The notes beneath the pieces are model-generated. The model was given only the letters and a program-made list of their open reading frames with translations. It did not search any database and was not told where the DNA came from. Below, one piece after another: positions 4,100 to 12,167 of a stretch of DNA of 12,203 bases; the stretch's first letter is position 1, and each line of letters opens with the position of its first letter. A program made the translations under genes and the position numbers. The stretch is from an uncultured Lachnospiraceae bacterium (GTDB taxonomy: Bacteria > Bacillota > Clostridia > Lachnospirales > Lachnospiraceae): contig CAJURF010000094.1 of the NCBI GenBank assembly GCA_910588825.1, positions 1 through 12,203 of the forward strand, written 5' to 3'.

Positions 4100-5150
4100 A
4101 TTTTGCTTTCCCGCTGGCCCTCAGCTGAACTCCTCTCCCCCTGCTTAACCCATTCATTTTCTTAATCACCCTGGCCTTCTCACTGCCGGTAAGCGTCCGG
4201 GGCTGAAAATCATTGGTATAGGATTTGGAGGATATGGAGCAGGGAATTACTTTGACATCTTTATTCTTTTCCACTGCACCGTCTTTCACAGAAAAGGTCT
4301 GTTGGAAAATCATGGTGTCCTTATCCCCAGGATTGGTATTGCCGCCGAAACAAAAATTCCCAAGGCTGTATACAATGTAACGCCCTTTGTACCGCTCTAT
4401 GCCTTGAAGAATATGGGGATGGTGCCCTAAAACCAGCGACGCGCCGCTTTTAACAGCGGTCCGGGCCAGGGATTTCTGGGTGGAATTGGGGTAATAAGAA
4501 CCCTCAATTCCCCAGTGAAAACTTACAATGATGATTTGGGCATTCTTCCTTTTCGCTTTCTGGATGGTCTTCTTCACCGTCTTTTTCGTCACACCGTCCA
4601 GCTGATTGAATCCGAGAAATGCGGTTTTTATCCCCTTCACCGTCTGATAGGCGATTACATTGTTTCTGCAGTATTTGACTCTGTTCTTTTTCAGAGTATT
4701 TACCGTATCCAGATAGCCCTGTTTTCCATAATCAAAGGTATGATTGTTAGCGGTGTTCACCACCTCCACAGACCCTTTTTTTAAAATTTTAACATAATCT
4801 GCCGGTCCTTTGAAGGTGAAAGTTTTATCTGCACGGTTCACTGCATCTGTAAAAGTCCCTTCCAGATTTACAATAGTAATGTCATCTTTTGAAAAAATCT
4901 TTTTGACTTTCTGCAGAAAATATGGGGAACCATGGACTCTGTAATATTCATTGAAAACACTGTTGTATCTGGAGTCCACGCCCAGGGTGCAGTCACCTGC
5001 GGCGGAGACAGTTATCTTCACCGTTTCTTTTTTCCTGCTGGATGCAGATACCGTCTGTGCGCCGCATATGGTATTTACTGCAAAAATCCCAGATAGAAGG
5101 AACCAGAAAGCCAGATAGTTTATGTAAAAATTAAAGCGAATTCGTTTCAT
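4098..5150 (-). CDS. CapA-family secreted protein (PGA_cap metallophosphatase-like), 350 aa
   Basis: An N-terminal hydrophobic stretch (about residues 10-30) ending in ...QTVSASS suggests a signal peptide or membrane anchor, so the catalytic-like domain is outside the cell. That domain carries the family motifs GDCTLG (52-57), NLEG (95-98), NTANNH (132-137), FHWG (211-214), GHHPH (242-246) and SLGNFCF (262-268), a calcineurin-like metal-site arrangement. CapA of Bacillus takes part in poly-gamma-glutamate capsule formation. Many clostridial members occur without other capsule genes, as here, and probably act on cell-surface polymers, so the capsule role should not be assumed. GGAGGAG precedes the ATG. 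The gene follows the beta-propeller-like gene by 28 nt and is likely cotranscribed with it. The C-terminus is basic (RGRGVQLRASGKAK). Confidence 0.88.
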   Translation of the reverse strand: MKRIRFNFYINYLAFWFLLSGIFAVNTICGAQTVSASSRKKETVKITVSAAGDCTLGVDSRYNSVFNEYYRVHGSPYFLQKVKKIFSKDDITIVNLEGTFTDAVNRADKTFTFKGPADYVKILKKGSVEVVNTANNHTFDYGKQGYLDTVNTLKKNRVKYCRNNVIAYQTVKGIKTAFLGFNQLDGVTKKTVKKTIQKAKRKNAQIIIVSFHWGIEGSYYPNSTQKSLARTAVKSGASLVLGHHPHILQGIERYKGRYIVYSLGNFCFGGNTNPGDKDTMIFQQTFSVKDGAVEKNKDVKVIPCSISSKSYTNDFQPRTLTGSEKARVIKKMNGLSRGRGVQLRASGKAK

Positions 5151-5178
5151 TTTTCTCCTCCCAGCTATAGCAATGCTC

Positions 5179-5940
5179 CTAAAAATACTTGGATGGAGTA
5201 CGGCTAAGCCATTTTGTAACAGCTTTTTTGTTATTTCCTTTCAATGAACAGCGATAAACCTTAAACTTATTTGTTTTCATATTCCATCTGACGTAATATA
5301 TTTTTCCTTTTTTTATCGTGGCATGACAGCCTTCTGCGATCTTTTTCTTCCCGGAACCATTGAGATTAAAAACATGAATCGGATAGTTTCCTACTGCCCC
5401 AGAATTTGTTGTGGTGAGCACTTTTCCATTAGATACTGTAACCTTGCCCACCACATTAACCATATGCTTTTTCTTTTTTGTTTTTACATTCACCGCATAC
5501 AGATTGACGCCATCTGCACCGTTATTGTTTCCGCAGTATAAATATGTCCCGCTGCACCCTTGGACTACGAAATCTCTCCCTGACACAATTTTCCTGCTTT
5601 TCTTTGACTTGATGTTATAGCAGCATACTGCATTATTCCAAGAATAACTGCTAATGCGTTTTACTGGCTTAGAATAATACAAAACATCCCCGTTAGTAGC
5701 AAAACCCGAATCTACTCCAGACAAAATTGTTGTACTCTTTCCATCCTTTTTTCTTATAATTTTTGAATAGCCCGGCCCGGCCTGATACCTCTCAGCGGTA
5801 AAAACAGCCCCTTTCACCTTTACAGACGAATCCTGCGCCTCAGAAAAGACAAATTTCCCTGCTGCCTCCACAGGAACAGGTGACTGAAGCCCTATCAATA
5901 ATACAGACGCCATCAACCCGCAAAATATTTTTTTCATCAT
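5179..5940 (-). CDS. Secreted beta-propeller-like protein of unknown function, about 253 aa
   Basis: The start at 5940 (or 5937, the next codon) fits a ribosome site AAAGGAAG and gives a clean signal peptide: MMKK, a hydrophobic core, and VEAA before a likely cleavage site near residue 27. The open frame extends upstream to 6042 but that part crosses the rnf terminator and is not credible. The mature part shows repeated short blocks such as GDVLYYSKP, GTYLYCGNN, VNLYAVNVKTKKKK, KIYYVRWN and FKVYRCSLKGNNKK, the pattern of DUF5050/TolB-type beta-propeller blades (strand with Tyr-Tyr, then a Lys-rich turn). I cannot name a ligand or enzyme activity. With the CapA-family gene 28 nt downstream it probably forms a surface-protein pair. 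Confidence 0.75.
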   Translation of the reverse strand: MMKKIFCGLMASVLLIGLQSPVPVEAAGKFVFSEAQDSSVKVKGAVFTAERYQAGPGYSKIIRKKDGKSTTILSGVDSGFATNGDVLYYSKPVKRISSYSWNNAVCCYNIKSKKSRKIVSGRDFVVQGCSGTYLYCGNNNGADGVNLYAVNVKTKKKKHMVNVVGKVTVSNGKVLTTTNSGAVGNYPIHVFNLNGSGKKKIAEGCHATIKKGKIYYVRWNMKTNKFKVYRCSLKGNNKKAVTKWLSRTPSKYF

Positions 5941-5970
5941 AACAAATTCTTCCTTTCTCAATTCCAGAAA

Positions 5971-6012
5971 CAGAAGAAAGCCCCAAAAGCAACGCTCTAG
6001 GGCTTCCTTCTG
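5971..6012 (-). terminator. Probable terminator of the rnf operon
   Basis: In leftward RNA the segment complementary to 6000-6012 pairs with that complementary to 5971-5983 over 13 bp (one G-U pair) around a 16-nt loop. It is followed by TTTCTGG, a short T-tract. It lies 41 nt past the rnfB stop and just before the ribosome site of the next gene. A second, overlapping 7-bp stem (TGCTGGC 6011-6017 with GCCAGCA 6030-6036) could compete with it. Read-through into the downstream pair is possible. Confidence 0.6.
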
Positions 6013-6052
6013 CTGGCACATATCACATGGCCAGCACGCCAATGAAATTACA

Positions 6053-6835
6053 CTAAATAATTACATGCCGCGGACAGGTCTCTTTACAAGTACCGCAGTT
6101 TGTACATTTACTATAATCAATGTGAGCCACAAAATCCGTAACCTTAATAGCATCAGACGGACAAGCCTTCTCACACTTCTTACATCCGATACATCCGATC
6201 TCACAGCTGTTGGTAACCACTTTACCTTTGTCTTTCGAGCTGCAGTGTACGAAGGTTGTCTGATCATAAGGAACCAGCTCGATGAGATGCTTCGGACATT
6301 TATCCACACATTTGCCGCAGGCTTTACATGCTTCTTTATCTACTACAGCGATTCCATTGATAATATGTATGGCATCAAATCCGCAGACTTTTACACAAGA
6401 GCCATATCCCAGACAGCCGTGAGCACACTTTTTCGCGCCACCGGAGGGCACAAATGCCATCATCTCACAGTCCTGGACACCTGTATAAGTATAATCTTCC
6501 TTAGCTGTTTCGCAATCGCCGCCGCACTTCACAAATGCCACTTCCCGGACACTCTCGCCCACTTCCTGGCCCATAATGGCGGCAATCTCCTGTGCCACCG
6601 GTTCTCCGCCCACAGGACAGGCACCCACGGGGGCCTCACCTTTGGCAATTGCCGCAGCCAGGCCGTCACATCCGGCATAACCACATCCGCCGCAGTTATT
6701 TCCCGGCAGAACTTCGCGGACAGCTACTTCCTTTTCATCTACTTCAACGGCGAATTTCACACCTGCAACTCCCAGGAATAATCCGATAAAGAGTCCGGTT
6801 CCGCCTACTAATAAAGCCGCTATTACTATACCCAT
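6053..6835 (-). CDS. rnfB: Rnf complex subunit RnfB, Fe-S polyferredoxin, 260 aa
   Basis: RnfB receives electrons from reduced ferredoxin and passes them to the membrane subunits. The protein has one N-terminal membrane helix (about 5-26), then the Fe-S domain with NNCGGCGYAGCDG (Cys48, 51, 56, with Cys73). There follow a cysteine group C137-x3-C141-x5-C147-x3-C151 and three ferredoxin-type motifs C-x2-C-x2-C-x3-CP at 170-180, 215-225 and 244-254. This many cluster sites and the 260-residue length fit clostridial RnfB, which is larger than the proteobacterial one. AAGGAGG precedes the ATG. It is the last gene of the operon, 10 nt after rnfA, as in other Firmicutes. Confidence 0.97.
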   Translation of the reverse strand: MGIVIAALLVGGTGLFIGLFLGVAGVKFAVEVDEKEVAVREVLPGNNCGGCGYAGCDGLAAAIAKGEAPVGACPVGGEPVAQEIAAIMGQEVGESVREVAFVKCGGDCETAKEDYTYTGVQDCEMMAFVPSGGAKKCAHGCLGYGSCVKVCGFDAIHIINGIAVVDKEACKACGKCVDKCPKHLIELVPYDQTTFVHCSSKDKGKVVTNSCEIGCIGCKKCEKACPSDAIKVTDFVAHIDYSKCTNCGTCKETCPRHVII

Positions 6836-6845
6836 TTCCGCCTCC

Positions 6846-7421
6846 TTAAATTAATCCCGAGAATCCGAAAAATGCGATTGCCATCAGACAAGCTGTCAGC
6901 AGCACGTGAGGAAATCCCTGAAATGATTTCGGAATATCGTTAGTTTCCATTTTCTCTCTCAATCCGGCCAGAATCACGATAGCAATACAGAATCCCACTG
7001 CTGTTGCCAGTCCATTGATCGTACTGCTTAAAATTCCATACTCTTTCTGTACGTTTGTCAGAGCCACACCCAATACTGCACAGTTGGTTGTGATCAGAGG
7101 AAGATACACACCCAGACTCTGATACAGCGGGGGCATTGCCTTCTTTAAAAACATTTCCACAAACTGCACCAGGGCAGCAATAATCAAAATAAACACAATG
7201 GTCTGTAGATATGTACTGTTGGTGGGGACCAATATAAACTTATAGATTAAACTCACTACAAAGGATGACAGGGTAATAACAAAGATAACCGCCCCGCCCA
7301 TACCTGCAGCCGTGTCGATCTTCTTGGAAACCCCAAAGAACGGACACAGTCCCAGGAACTGGCTCAATACTACATTATTAACCATGGCAGAGCCAATGGC
7401 GATAATTAATAATTCTTTCAT
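6846..7421 (-). CDS. rnfA: Rnf complex subunit RnfA, integral membrane protein, 191 aa
   Basis: The protein is almost wholly hydrophobic, with about six membrane helices and the conserved start NNVVLSQFLGLCPFFGVSKK. Cys26 (GLCPFFG) and Cys114 (TTNCAVLG) are the residues known in this family to help hold an Fe-S cluster shared with the homologous RnfE inside the membrane; both are present. The length is typical (about 190 aa). Its ribosome site AAGGAG lies within the end of rnfE, and the genes are separated by 5 nt, suggesting coupled translation. RnfA and RnfE form the pseudo-symmetric core through which electrons pass and ion transport is driven. Confidence 0.97.
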   Translation of the reverse strand: MKELLIIAIGSAMVNNVVLSQFLGLCPFFGVSKKIDTAAGMGGAVIFVITLSSFVVSLIYKFILVPTNSTYLQTIVFILIIAALVQFVEMFLKKAMPPLYQSLGVYLPLITTNCAVLGVALTNVQKEYGILSSTINGLATAVGFCIAIVILAGLREKMETNDIPKSFQGFPHVLLTACLMAIAFFGFSGLI

Positions 7422-7426
7422 TTACT

Positions 7427-8119
7427 CTACGATCTCCTTCCCTTGCACATGGTATTTCCGCAGCTTGCACAGCTTGCTCCGCAGCTTACTGAGTTACTGG
7501 GGTCGATTCCCCTTTTCGCAGCTCCCAGATTAAACTTGTTCTGGAAAGCAGCCATAAAAGCCAGCACCAGGAATGCACCAGGAGCCAGGATAAAAATAGT
7601 AATGGGCTCATAGCCTACTTTGCCAAGGATATCCACATTAAATAACGTTCCGGCTCCAAGGAACTCACGAAGCAGTCCCAGCAGAGTGATGGAGAGAGTA
7701 AATCCCAGCCCCATGCCGATACCGTCAAAAATAGAAGGAATCACTTTATTCTTAGATGCATATGACTCAGCACGCCCCAAAATAATACAGTTCACCACGA
7801 TCAAAGGAATATAGATTCCCAGCGCAGCATTCAGGCTGGGCAGAAAACCCTGCAGTAAGAACTGCACAATCGTCACGAAAGAAGCCACTACCACGATAAA
7901 TGCAGGCATACGCACCTTATCGGGAATCGCTTTACGCAGGATAGAAATCAGCATATTTGACATGGTCAGGATTACCGTGGTGGTCAGCCCCATGCCGATA
8001 CCATTGATTCCGGATGTGGTAACCGCCAGCGTGGGACACATACCCAGCATCAAGGCGAATGTGGGATTCTCCCCTATAATACCATTATATAACCGTTCCG
8101 CAGGTGTATTTTTCTGCAT
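7427..8119 (-). CDS. rnfE: Rnf complex subunit RnfE, integral membrane protein, 230 aa
   Basis: RnfE is a paralogue of RnfA with about six membrane helices. It begins ...NGIIGENPTFALMLGMCPTLAV, and Cys28 and Cys111 (VVNCIILGRAE) are the expected partners of the RnfA cysteines for the membrane Fe-S cluster. The ribosome site AAAGGGGG lies inside the end of rnfG, 3 nt upstream gap. The C-terminal 20 residues are unusual: after the last helix come four cysteines, Cys213, 217, 220 and 225 (CGASCASCGNTMC), spaced C-x3-C-x2-C-x4-C. This looks like a possible metal or Fe-S ligand set at the membrane surface. Whether this tail is shared by relatives is not something I can check. Confidence 0.97.
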   Translation of the reverse strand: MQKNTPAERLYNGIIGENPTFALMLGMCPTLAVTTSGINGIGMGLTTTVILTMSNMLISILRKAIPDKVRMPAFIVVVASFVTIVQFLLQGFLPSLNAALGIYIPLIVVNCIILGRAESYASKNKVIPSIFDGIGMGLGFTLSITLLGLLREFLGAGTLFNVDILGKVGYEPITIFILAPGAFLVLAFMAAFQNKFNLGAAKRGIDPSNSVSCGASCASCGNTMCKGRRS

Positions 8120-8122
8120 GGT

Positions 8123-8731
8123 CTAATTTCCCCCTTTCTCATAAGCAAATGCGCACAACCCGGCATTTACGCCGTTTACCACAGCATTGGTGGTAATGGT
8201 GGCACCGCTTAACGCGTCAATCTCATTGTCCGCAGAAGCGCCGTTTTTGGTATACTGGAACGCTTCCACATTTTTATCGGCAAACTGGCCTTTGAATTCG
8301 TCCGTATCTGCCTTCATACCAAGACCCGCGGTCTCACTGATGGAAAGAATAGAGATTCCGTTTAATGTCTGGTCATCTTTCACGCCCATAGCAAACTGAA
8401 TATCACCGCCATAACCTTCTGAAGTGGTTACGGTGAAGGCATAGCCAAGGGGACTGCCGCTGCTGTCCATAGCCTGCACAACTTCATTGATGGTCTGCGC
8501 CGGATAACCATTTTCATCCAGATATGCCTCCAACTGGGCATCTTCCTGGTCAATAATCACTTCAAACGTATCTGCATCCGCAAATACCGCTTTATATGCT
8601 TCATCCTTTGCCAGCTGATTCTGATGGGCAATGGGATCAGCCGTGATGGTATAAACGCCGCCCAGAGCCGCCCCTGCAACCAGGGTAATCAGCACCAGAG
8701 CAAGAGTATCTTTTAAAATGGTATTTTTCAT
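8123..8731 (-). CDS. rnfG: Rnf complex subunit RnfG, covalent-FMN protein, 202 aa
   Basis: RnfG has one N-terminal membrane helix (about 9-30) followed by an FMN-binding domain on the outer face. The flavinylation motif is DALSGATITT, in which Thr178 should carry FMN through a phosphoester bond, installed by ApbE (no apbE gene is in this window). SETAGLGMK (132-140) is the usual flavin-pocket segment. The ATG overlaps the stop of rnfD by 4 nt (ATGA), so translation is coupled. Length is normal for the family. Confidence 0.96.
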   Translation of the reverse strand: MKNTILKDTLALVLITLVAGAALGGVYTITADPIAHQNQLAKDEAYKAVFADADTFEVIIDQEDAQLEAYLDENGYPAQTINEVVQAMDSSGSPLGYAFTVTTSEGYGGDIQFAMGVKDDQTLNGISILSISETAGLGMKADTDEFKGQFADKNVEAFQYTKNGASADNEIDALSGATITTNAVVNGVNAGLCAFAYEKGGN

Positions 8732-9699
8732 GCCTTCTGCCCTCCTTTTCCCAGAGCCGTAGGAATGGTGACACGCTCAATCAGCGGAATCAACAGGTTA
8801 CAGAAAATAATCGCGTAGGACACGCCCTCTGCAGAACCGCCGAACAGACGGAATACAGCCGTAACGATTCCCAGCAGGCAGCCATATACCAGCTGTCCGT
8901 TCTTTGTAATGGGTGTTGTCACATAGTCAGTGGCCATAAACCACGCACCCAGCATCAGACCGCCGCCGCAAAGATGGGCCGCAATATAATTTACATCCAG
9001 TCCGCCTCTGCCCGCAATCGAATAAATGGCGATAAAAATTGTGAAACTTCCTATGTAAGTAAGCGGAATCCGTAAATCAATGACTTTCATAGCCAGCAGG
9101 AACGCTGCACCGATTAAAATGGCAATTACGGAAGTCTCGCCTATGGTACCCTGGATATTTCCCACAAACATACTGAGTACATCCACACTCTCTCCTGCCT
9201 TCAGGCTTGCCAGAGGAGTTGCACCAGTGACAGCATCCACTACCACTTTGCTGGAAGCTCCGGAGGGAAGTACAAAGCTTGTCATTTTCCCCGTAAAGGA
9301 AATCATCAAAAAGCATCTGCCCGCCAGGGCCGGATTCATAAAATTCTGTCCCAATCCGCCGAAAAGCTGTTTTACAACCAAAATGGCAAAAACACCGCCC
9401 AGAGCCGGTATCCAAAGAGATATAGCCGGAGGCATATTCAATGCCAGGAGAATACCAGTTACCACTGCACTGTAATCTCCGATTGTAATTGTCTGCTTCA
9501 TAGCTTTCTTATATATCCATTCGGTTGCCACACAGGACGCCACAGATATAAGAATGATCAATAAGGCCCGAAGTCCAAAATTATAGACTCCAAATAAGCT
9601 GGCCGGCAGCAGGGCAATGACTACCATCAGCATCAAATTGCTTGTGTTCACCTTGGACCTTACATGAGGTGAAGATGATACGTTATATAAATCACTCAT
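8728..9699 (-). CDS. rnfD: Rnf complex subunit RnfD, membrane covalent-FMN protein, 323 aa
   Basis: RnfD is a polytopic membrane protein (roughly 8-10 helices) of the NqrB/RnfD family. Hallmarks are SPHVRSK near the N-terminus, GGLGQNFMNPALAGRCF (114-130) and the flavinylation motif DAVTGATPLA, in which Thr161 should bind FMN covalently. Near the C-terminus FATDYVTTPIT-type sequence (FMATDYVTTP) is conserved. GGAGGAGG precedes the ATG 18 nt after rnfC. With RnfG it relays electrons between RnfC and the RnfA/E core, and it is thought to form part of the ion channel. Confidence 0.97.
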   Translation of the reverse strand: MSDLYNVSSSPHVRSKVNTSNLMLMVVIALLPASLFGVYNFGLRALLIILISVASCVATEWIYKKAMKQTITIGDYSAVVTGILLALNMPPAISLWIPALGGVFAILVVKQLFGGLGQNFMNPALAGRCFLMISFTGKMTSFVLPSGASSKVVVDAVTGATPLASLKAGESVDVLSMFVGNIQGTIGETSVIAILIGAAFLLAMKVIDLRIPLTYIGSFTIFIAIYSIAGRGGLDVNYIAAHLCGGGLMLGAWFMATDYVTTPITKNGQLVYGCLLGIVTAVFRLFGGSAEGVSYAIIFCNLLIPLIERVTIPTALGKGGQKA

Positions 9700-9717
9700 G
9701 TTTCTTATCCTCCTCCT

Positions 9718-11040
9718 CTATGCTTTCTTCTTCCGATTGTTCAGCACCATCATACGCATGGATTTGATGGACTGGGTCAAATGCCGTTTTGCAGGACAGG
9801 TGAAACTACAGCATCCACAAGCCACACATTCCATGCCCTCCCATTTGACAAACGCCTCTTCATTCTGGTGATTCGAATATGTAGCCAGCCTGGAGGGAAC
9901 CAGATGAGCCGGACAGACAGATACGCATCTGCCGCAGTTGATACATGCCGTCTCCGCAGAGGCAGATACCTCATCTTTCGTCAGGCACAGCAGGGCAGAT
10001 GAACTCTTTGTCACCGGTACCTGCATAGAATACAGGCCCTGTCCCATCATAGGCCCTCCGGAAATGATCTTCTCCGGCTGAGTCTTGAAACCGCCTGCTT
10101 CCTCCACCAGTTCCTCATAAATCATACCCGTACACACGGCAAAGTTCTGAGGCGCAGCGATGGCGTCTCCGGTAACCGTCACAACTTTATGCATCAAAGG
10201 TCTTCCCAAAATTACGGCTTTGTAAATGGCAACCGCTGTATCCGAGTTATCCACCACGCATCCCGCATCGGCAGGCAGCATGCCGGAGTTAACCTCTCTG
10301 CCGGTTGTGGCATAGATCAATGAACGCTCTGCACCCTGGGGGTACTTGGTCTGCAGTGCCTTCACCTCAATGCGGGGCTCGTCCTTTACCAACTCCTCCA
10401 TTTTGCGGATACAATCCGGTTTATTATCCTCAATACAGATAAAGCCTTTTGCCTTATCAAACAGATACAGGATCACTTTCAGCCCGGCAACAATCAGCTG
10501 GGGCTCCTCTATCATCCTGCGGTAATCCGAAGTAAGATACGGTTCACACTCCGCACCGTTAATCAATATATGATCAATTTTCTCCGGTTCTTTCGGTGAT
10601 AACTTCACATGTGTGGGGAAACCTGCGCCCCCCATACCTACTACGCCGCCTTCCTGAATGCGCTTGAGCACTTCGTCTTTTGAAAGGTCTTCCACCTTTT
10701 CCACGCTGGAGAACTCCACCTCTTCATACTTATTGTCATTCTCCACTACAATGGCTGGCACCATAGCTCCAGTTACTGTGAGATGTGGCTCTATCGCCTT
10801 CACTGTACCGGATACCGATGCATGTACCGGCGAGGACACAAAGCCGCCCGGCTCTGCAATTTGTTGTCCCACCAGAACCCGGTCTCCCTTTGCCACAATT
10901 GGCTTGGCAGGAGCGCCGATATGCTGCGATAACAGATAGACCAAATCTCCTTTGGGCAAAACTGACTTGATTGGCTTGTCCTTCGACAGTTCTTTTCCAT
11001 CGTAAGGATGAACACCGCCTTTAAACGTCAAAAGTCCCAT
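9718..11040 (-). CDS. rnfC: Rnf complex subunit RnfC, NADH-binding Fe-S protein, 440 aa
   Basis: RnfC is the peripheral subunit that exchanges hydride with NAD(H). The start at 11040 is chosen for the strong AAGGAGGAG before it and because MGLLTFKGGVHPYDGKE is the family N-terminus; the frame is open 8 codons further. In 440-aa numbering: a barrel-sandwich/biotinyl-like segment (about 25-90), the glycine-rich nucleotide/FMN site VVGMGGAGFPTHVKL (about 133-147), INGAECEPY (161-169), a SLBB region (about 285-330), and two [4Fe-4S] motifs, Cys366/369/372/376 (CINCGRCVSVCP) and Cys405/408/411/415 (CVACGCCSFTCP). It is the first gene of the six-gene rnf operon, divergent from the exonuclease gene with a 122-nt AT-rich gap. 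Confidence 0.97.
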   Translation of the reverse strand: MGLLTFKGGVHPYDGKELSKDKPIKSVLPKGDLVYLLSQHIGAPAKPIVAKGDRVLVGQQIAEPGGFVSSPVHASVSGTVKAIEPHLTVTGAMVPAIVVENDNKYEEVEFSSVEKVEDLSKDEVLKRIQEGGVVGMGGAGFPTHVKLSPKEPEKIDHILINGAECEPYLTSDYRRMIEEPQLIVAGLKVILYLFDKAKGFICIEDNKPDCIRKMEELVKDEPRIEVKALQTKYPQGAERSLIYATTGREVNSGMLPADAGCVVDNSDTAVAIYKAVILGRPLMHKVVTVTGDAIAAPQNFAVCTGMIYEELVEEAGGFKTQPEKIISGGPMMGQGLYSMQVPVTKSSSALLCLTKDEVSASAETACINCGRCVSVCPAHLVPSRLATYSNHQNEEAFVKWEGMECVACGCCSFTCPAKRHLTQSIKSMRMMVLNNRKKKA

Positions 11041-11162
11041 TGCTTCTCCTCCTTCTTTTACCATACTTACTACATATATATATAATACTAGAAAATGCGA
11101 AAAAAATCACTACATTATTTCAATTTTTTGCGATATAATTTAAAAAAAGGAGGAATTTTTCG
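11041..11162. promoter_or_regulatory. Divergent promoter region, rnf operon and YprB-like gene
   Basis: This AT-rich gap must hold the promoters for both directions. For the leftward rnf operon a -10-like TATTAT lies at 11082-11087 beside an alternating TA run (11074-11083), but the hexamer 17 nt upstream (GTGATT) is poor. For the rightward gene TATAAT at 11134-11139 is a perfect -10 without a recognisable -35. No riboswitch-like structure or clear operator is apparent by eye. Confidence 0.4.
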
Positions 11163-12167
11163 TTGAACTGCAAAAAATCATACGTGAATTATCCATTTTC
11201 CGGGGCATTTTTACTGGAAAATCCGCTGTACTTTGATATCGAGACCACAGGACTGTCCTGGAAAAATTCTATGGTATTTCTCATCGGCTTTTTAAAAATG
11301 GATTTTGAAAAAGATAAATGGATTCTGGAACAGTGGTTTTTGGAAGACCCTTCTGAAGAAAAGGAACTGCTGAAGAAATTTTCTGATGTGCTAAAGGAAG
11401 CTCCCTTTCTGATCCACTACAATGGACAGAAATTTGACCTGCCGTACCTGAAAGGCCGCTGCCAGCTTCAGAATATCCCTGCCGCCTGGGATAACTGCCG
11501 CCAGCTGGATCTATATCAGACCCTGCGTCCTTACCAGAAACTCATGGGATTGGACCATATGAGGCAGACCGACCTGGAACAATATCTGGGCATCTGCCGC
11601 CCAGAGGAAATCTCAGGGAAAGAATGCGCTGCTGTCTACAAAAAATATGTGATTGAGAGAAACCCCTGTCAGATGGAACAAATCCTGCTCCACAATCACC
11701 TGGATTTGACCGGTCTTTTGGACTGTACCCAGGCGCTGGCGTATCCGGCGCTCTTTCAGGGGAGATTTCAGCTGGGGGAATGCCGCCGGGAAAATGATAC
11801 CCTTACCTGCTCCCTGATCCCCCATATGCCCCTGCCCCAGGCATTCTCCCTGGACTGCCATCCCAGACCCTGGACAGTCTCCGGAAGCCCCCACGGGGCG
11901 GAAATCACATTCTGTCTGGAAAACGGAACTCTCCGGATGTATTATCCCAATTATAAAGATTACTATTATCTTCCGGCTGAGGATATTGCCGTACATAAAA
12001 GTGTTGGGACTTATGTGGACAGGCGCTTCCGCAGACAGGCGGACGCGCTCAATTGCTTCACCCGGTTTCCCTGTACAGATGAATTCCTTGGAGATATGGA
12101 ACAGATACATAGTTATATTGACAATTGTTTTTATTTATACTCAAGAGGATACGTATTTGCCAAATGA
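11163..12167 (+). CDS. YprB-like RNase H-fold 3'-5' exonuclease, 334 aa
   Basis: The start is a TTG at 11163 after a very good AAGGAGG ribosome site. Residues about 20-190 form a DEDD-type exonuclease domain: Exo I YFDIETTGL (Asp25, Glu27), Exo II HYNGQKFDLPYL (Asn87, Asp92) and Exo III HNHLDLTGL (His177, Asp181). This is the ribonuclease-H-like domain of Bacillus YprB and relatives, presumably acting on nucleic acid. Substrate and partners are unknown; in Bacillus yprB sits beside the helicase gene yprA, which is not seen here. The C-terminal 140 residues (about 195-334) have no motif I recognise. It is transcribed away from rnfC, and no functional link to Rnf is evident. The last 36 bases of the window after the TGA hold only a weak 6-bp hairpin (12172-12189). 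Confidence 0.88.
   Translation: MNCKKSYVNYPFSGAFLLENPLYFDIETTGLSWKNSMVFLIGFLKMDFEKDKWILEQWFLEDPSEEKELLKKFSDVLKEAPFLIHYNGQKFDLPYLKGRCQLQNIPAAWDNCRQLDLYQTLRPYQKLMGLDHMRQTDLEQYLGICRPEEISGKECAAVYKKYVIERNPCQMEQILLHNHLDLTGLLDCTQALAYPALFQGRFQLGECRRENDTLTCSLIPHMPLPQAFSLDCHPRPWTVSGSPHGAEITFCLENGTLRMYYPNYKDYYYLPAEDIAVHKSVGTYVDRRFRRQADALNCFTRFPCTDEFLGDMEQIHSYIDNCFYLYSRGYVFAK

Noticed and set aside
5941..6042. N-terminal extension of the propeller-like protein to 6042
   Set aside because: It would read through the rnf terminator hairpin and place the signal peptide internally; the start at 5940 has its own ribosome site.
6065..6781. Long rightward open frame (238 codons) opposite rnfB
   Set aside because: It is antisense to a certain gene, has no ribosome site, and its residues (Cys, Thr, His-rich) mirror the repeated Cys codons of RnfB.
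9080..9475. Rightward open frame (131 codons) opposite rnfD
   Set aside because: Antisense shadow of a confidently identified membrane-protein gene, with no start signals.
11041..11162. Riboswitch or attenuator ahead of rnfC
   Set aside because: The leader is short and AT-rich, with no conserved aptamer elements or terminator hairpin visible.
11613..12110. Leftward open frame (165 codons) opposite the YprB-like gene
   Set aside because: Shadow of the plus-strand gene; no ribosome site and no recognisable motif.
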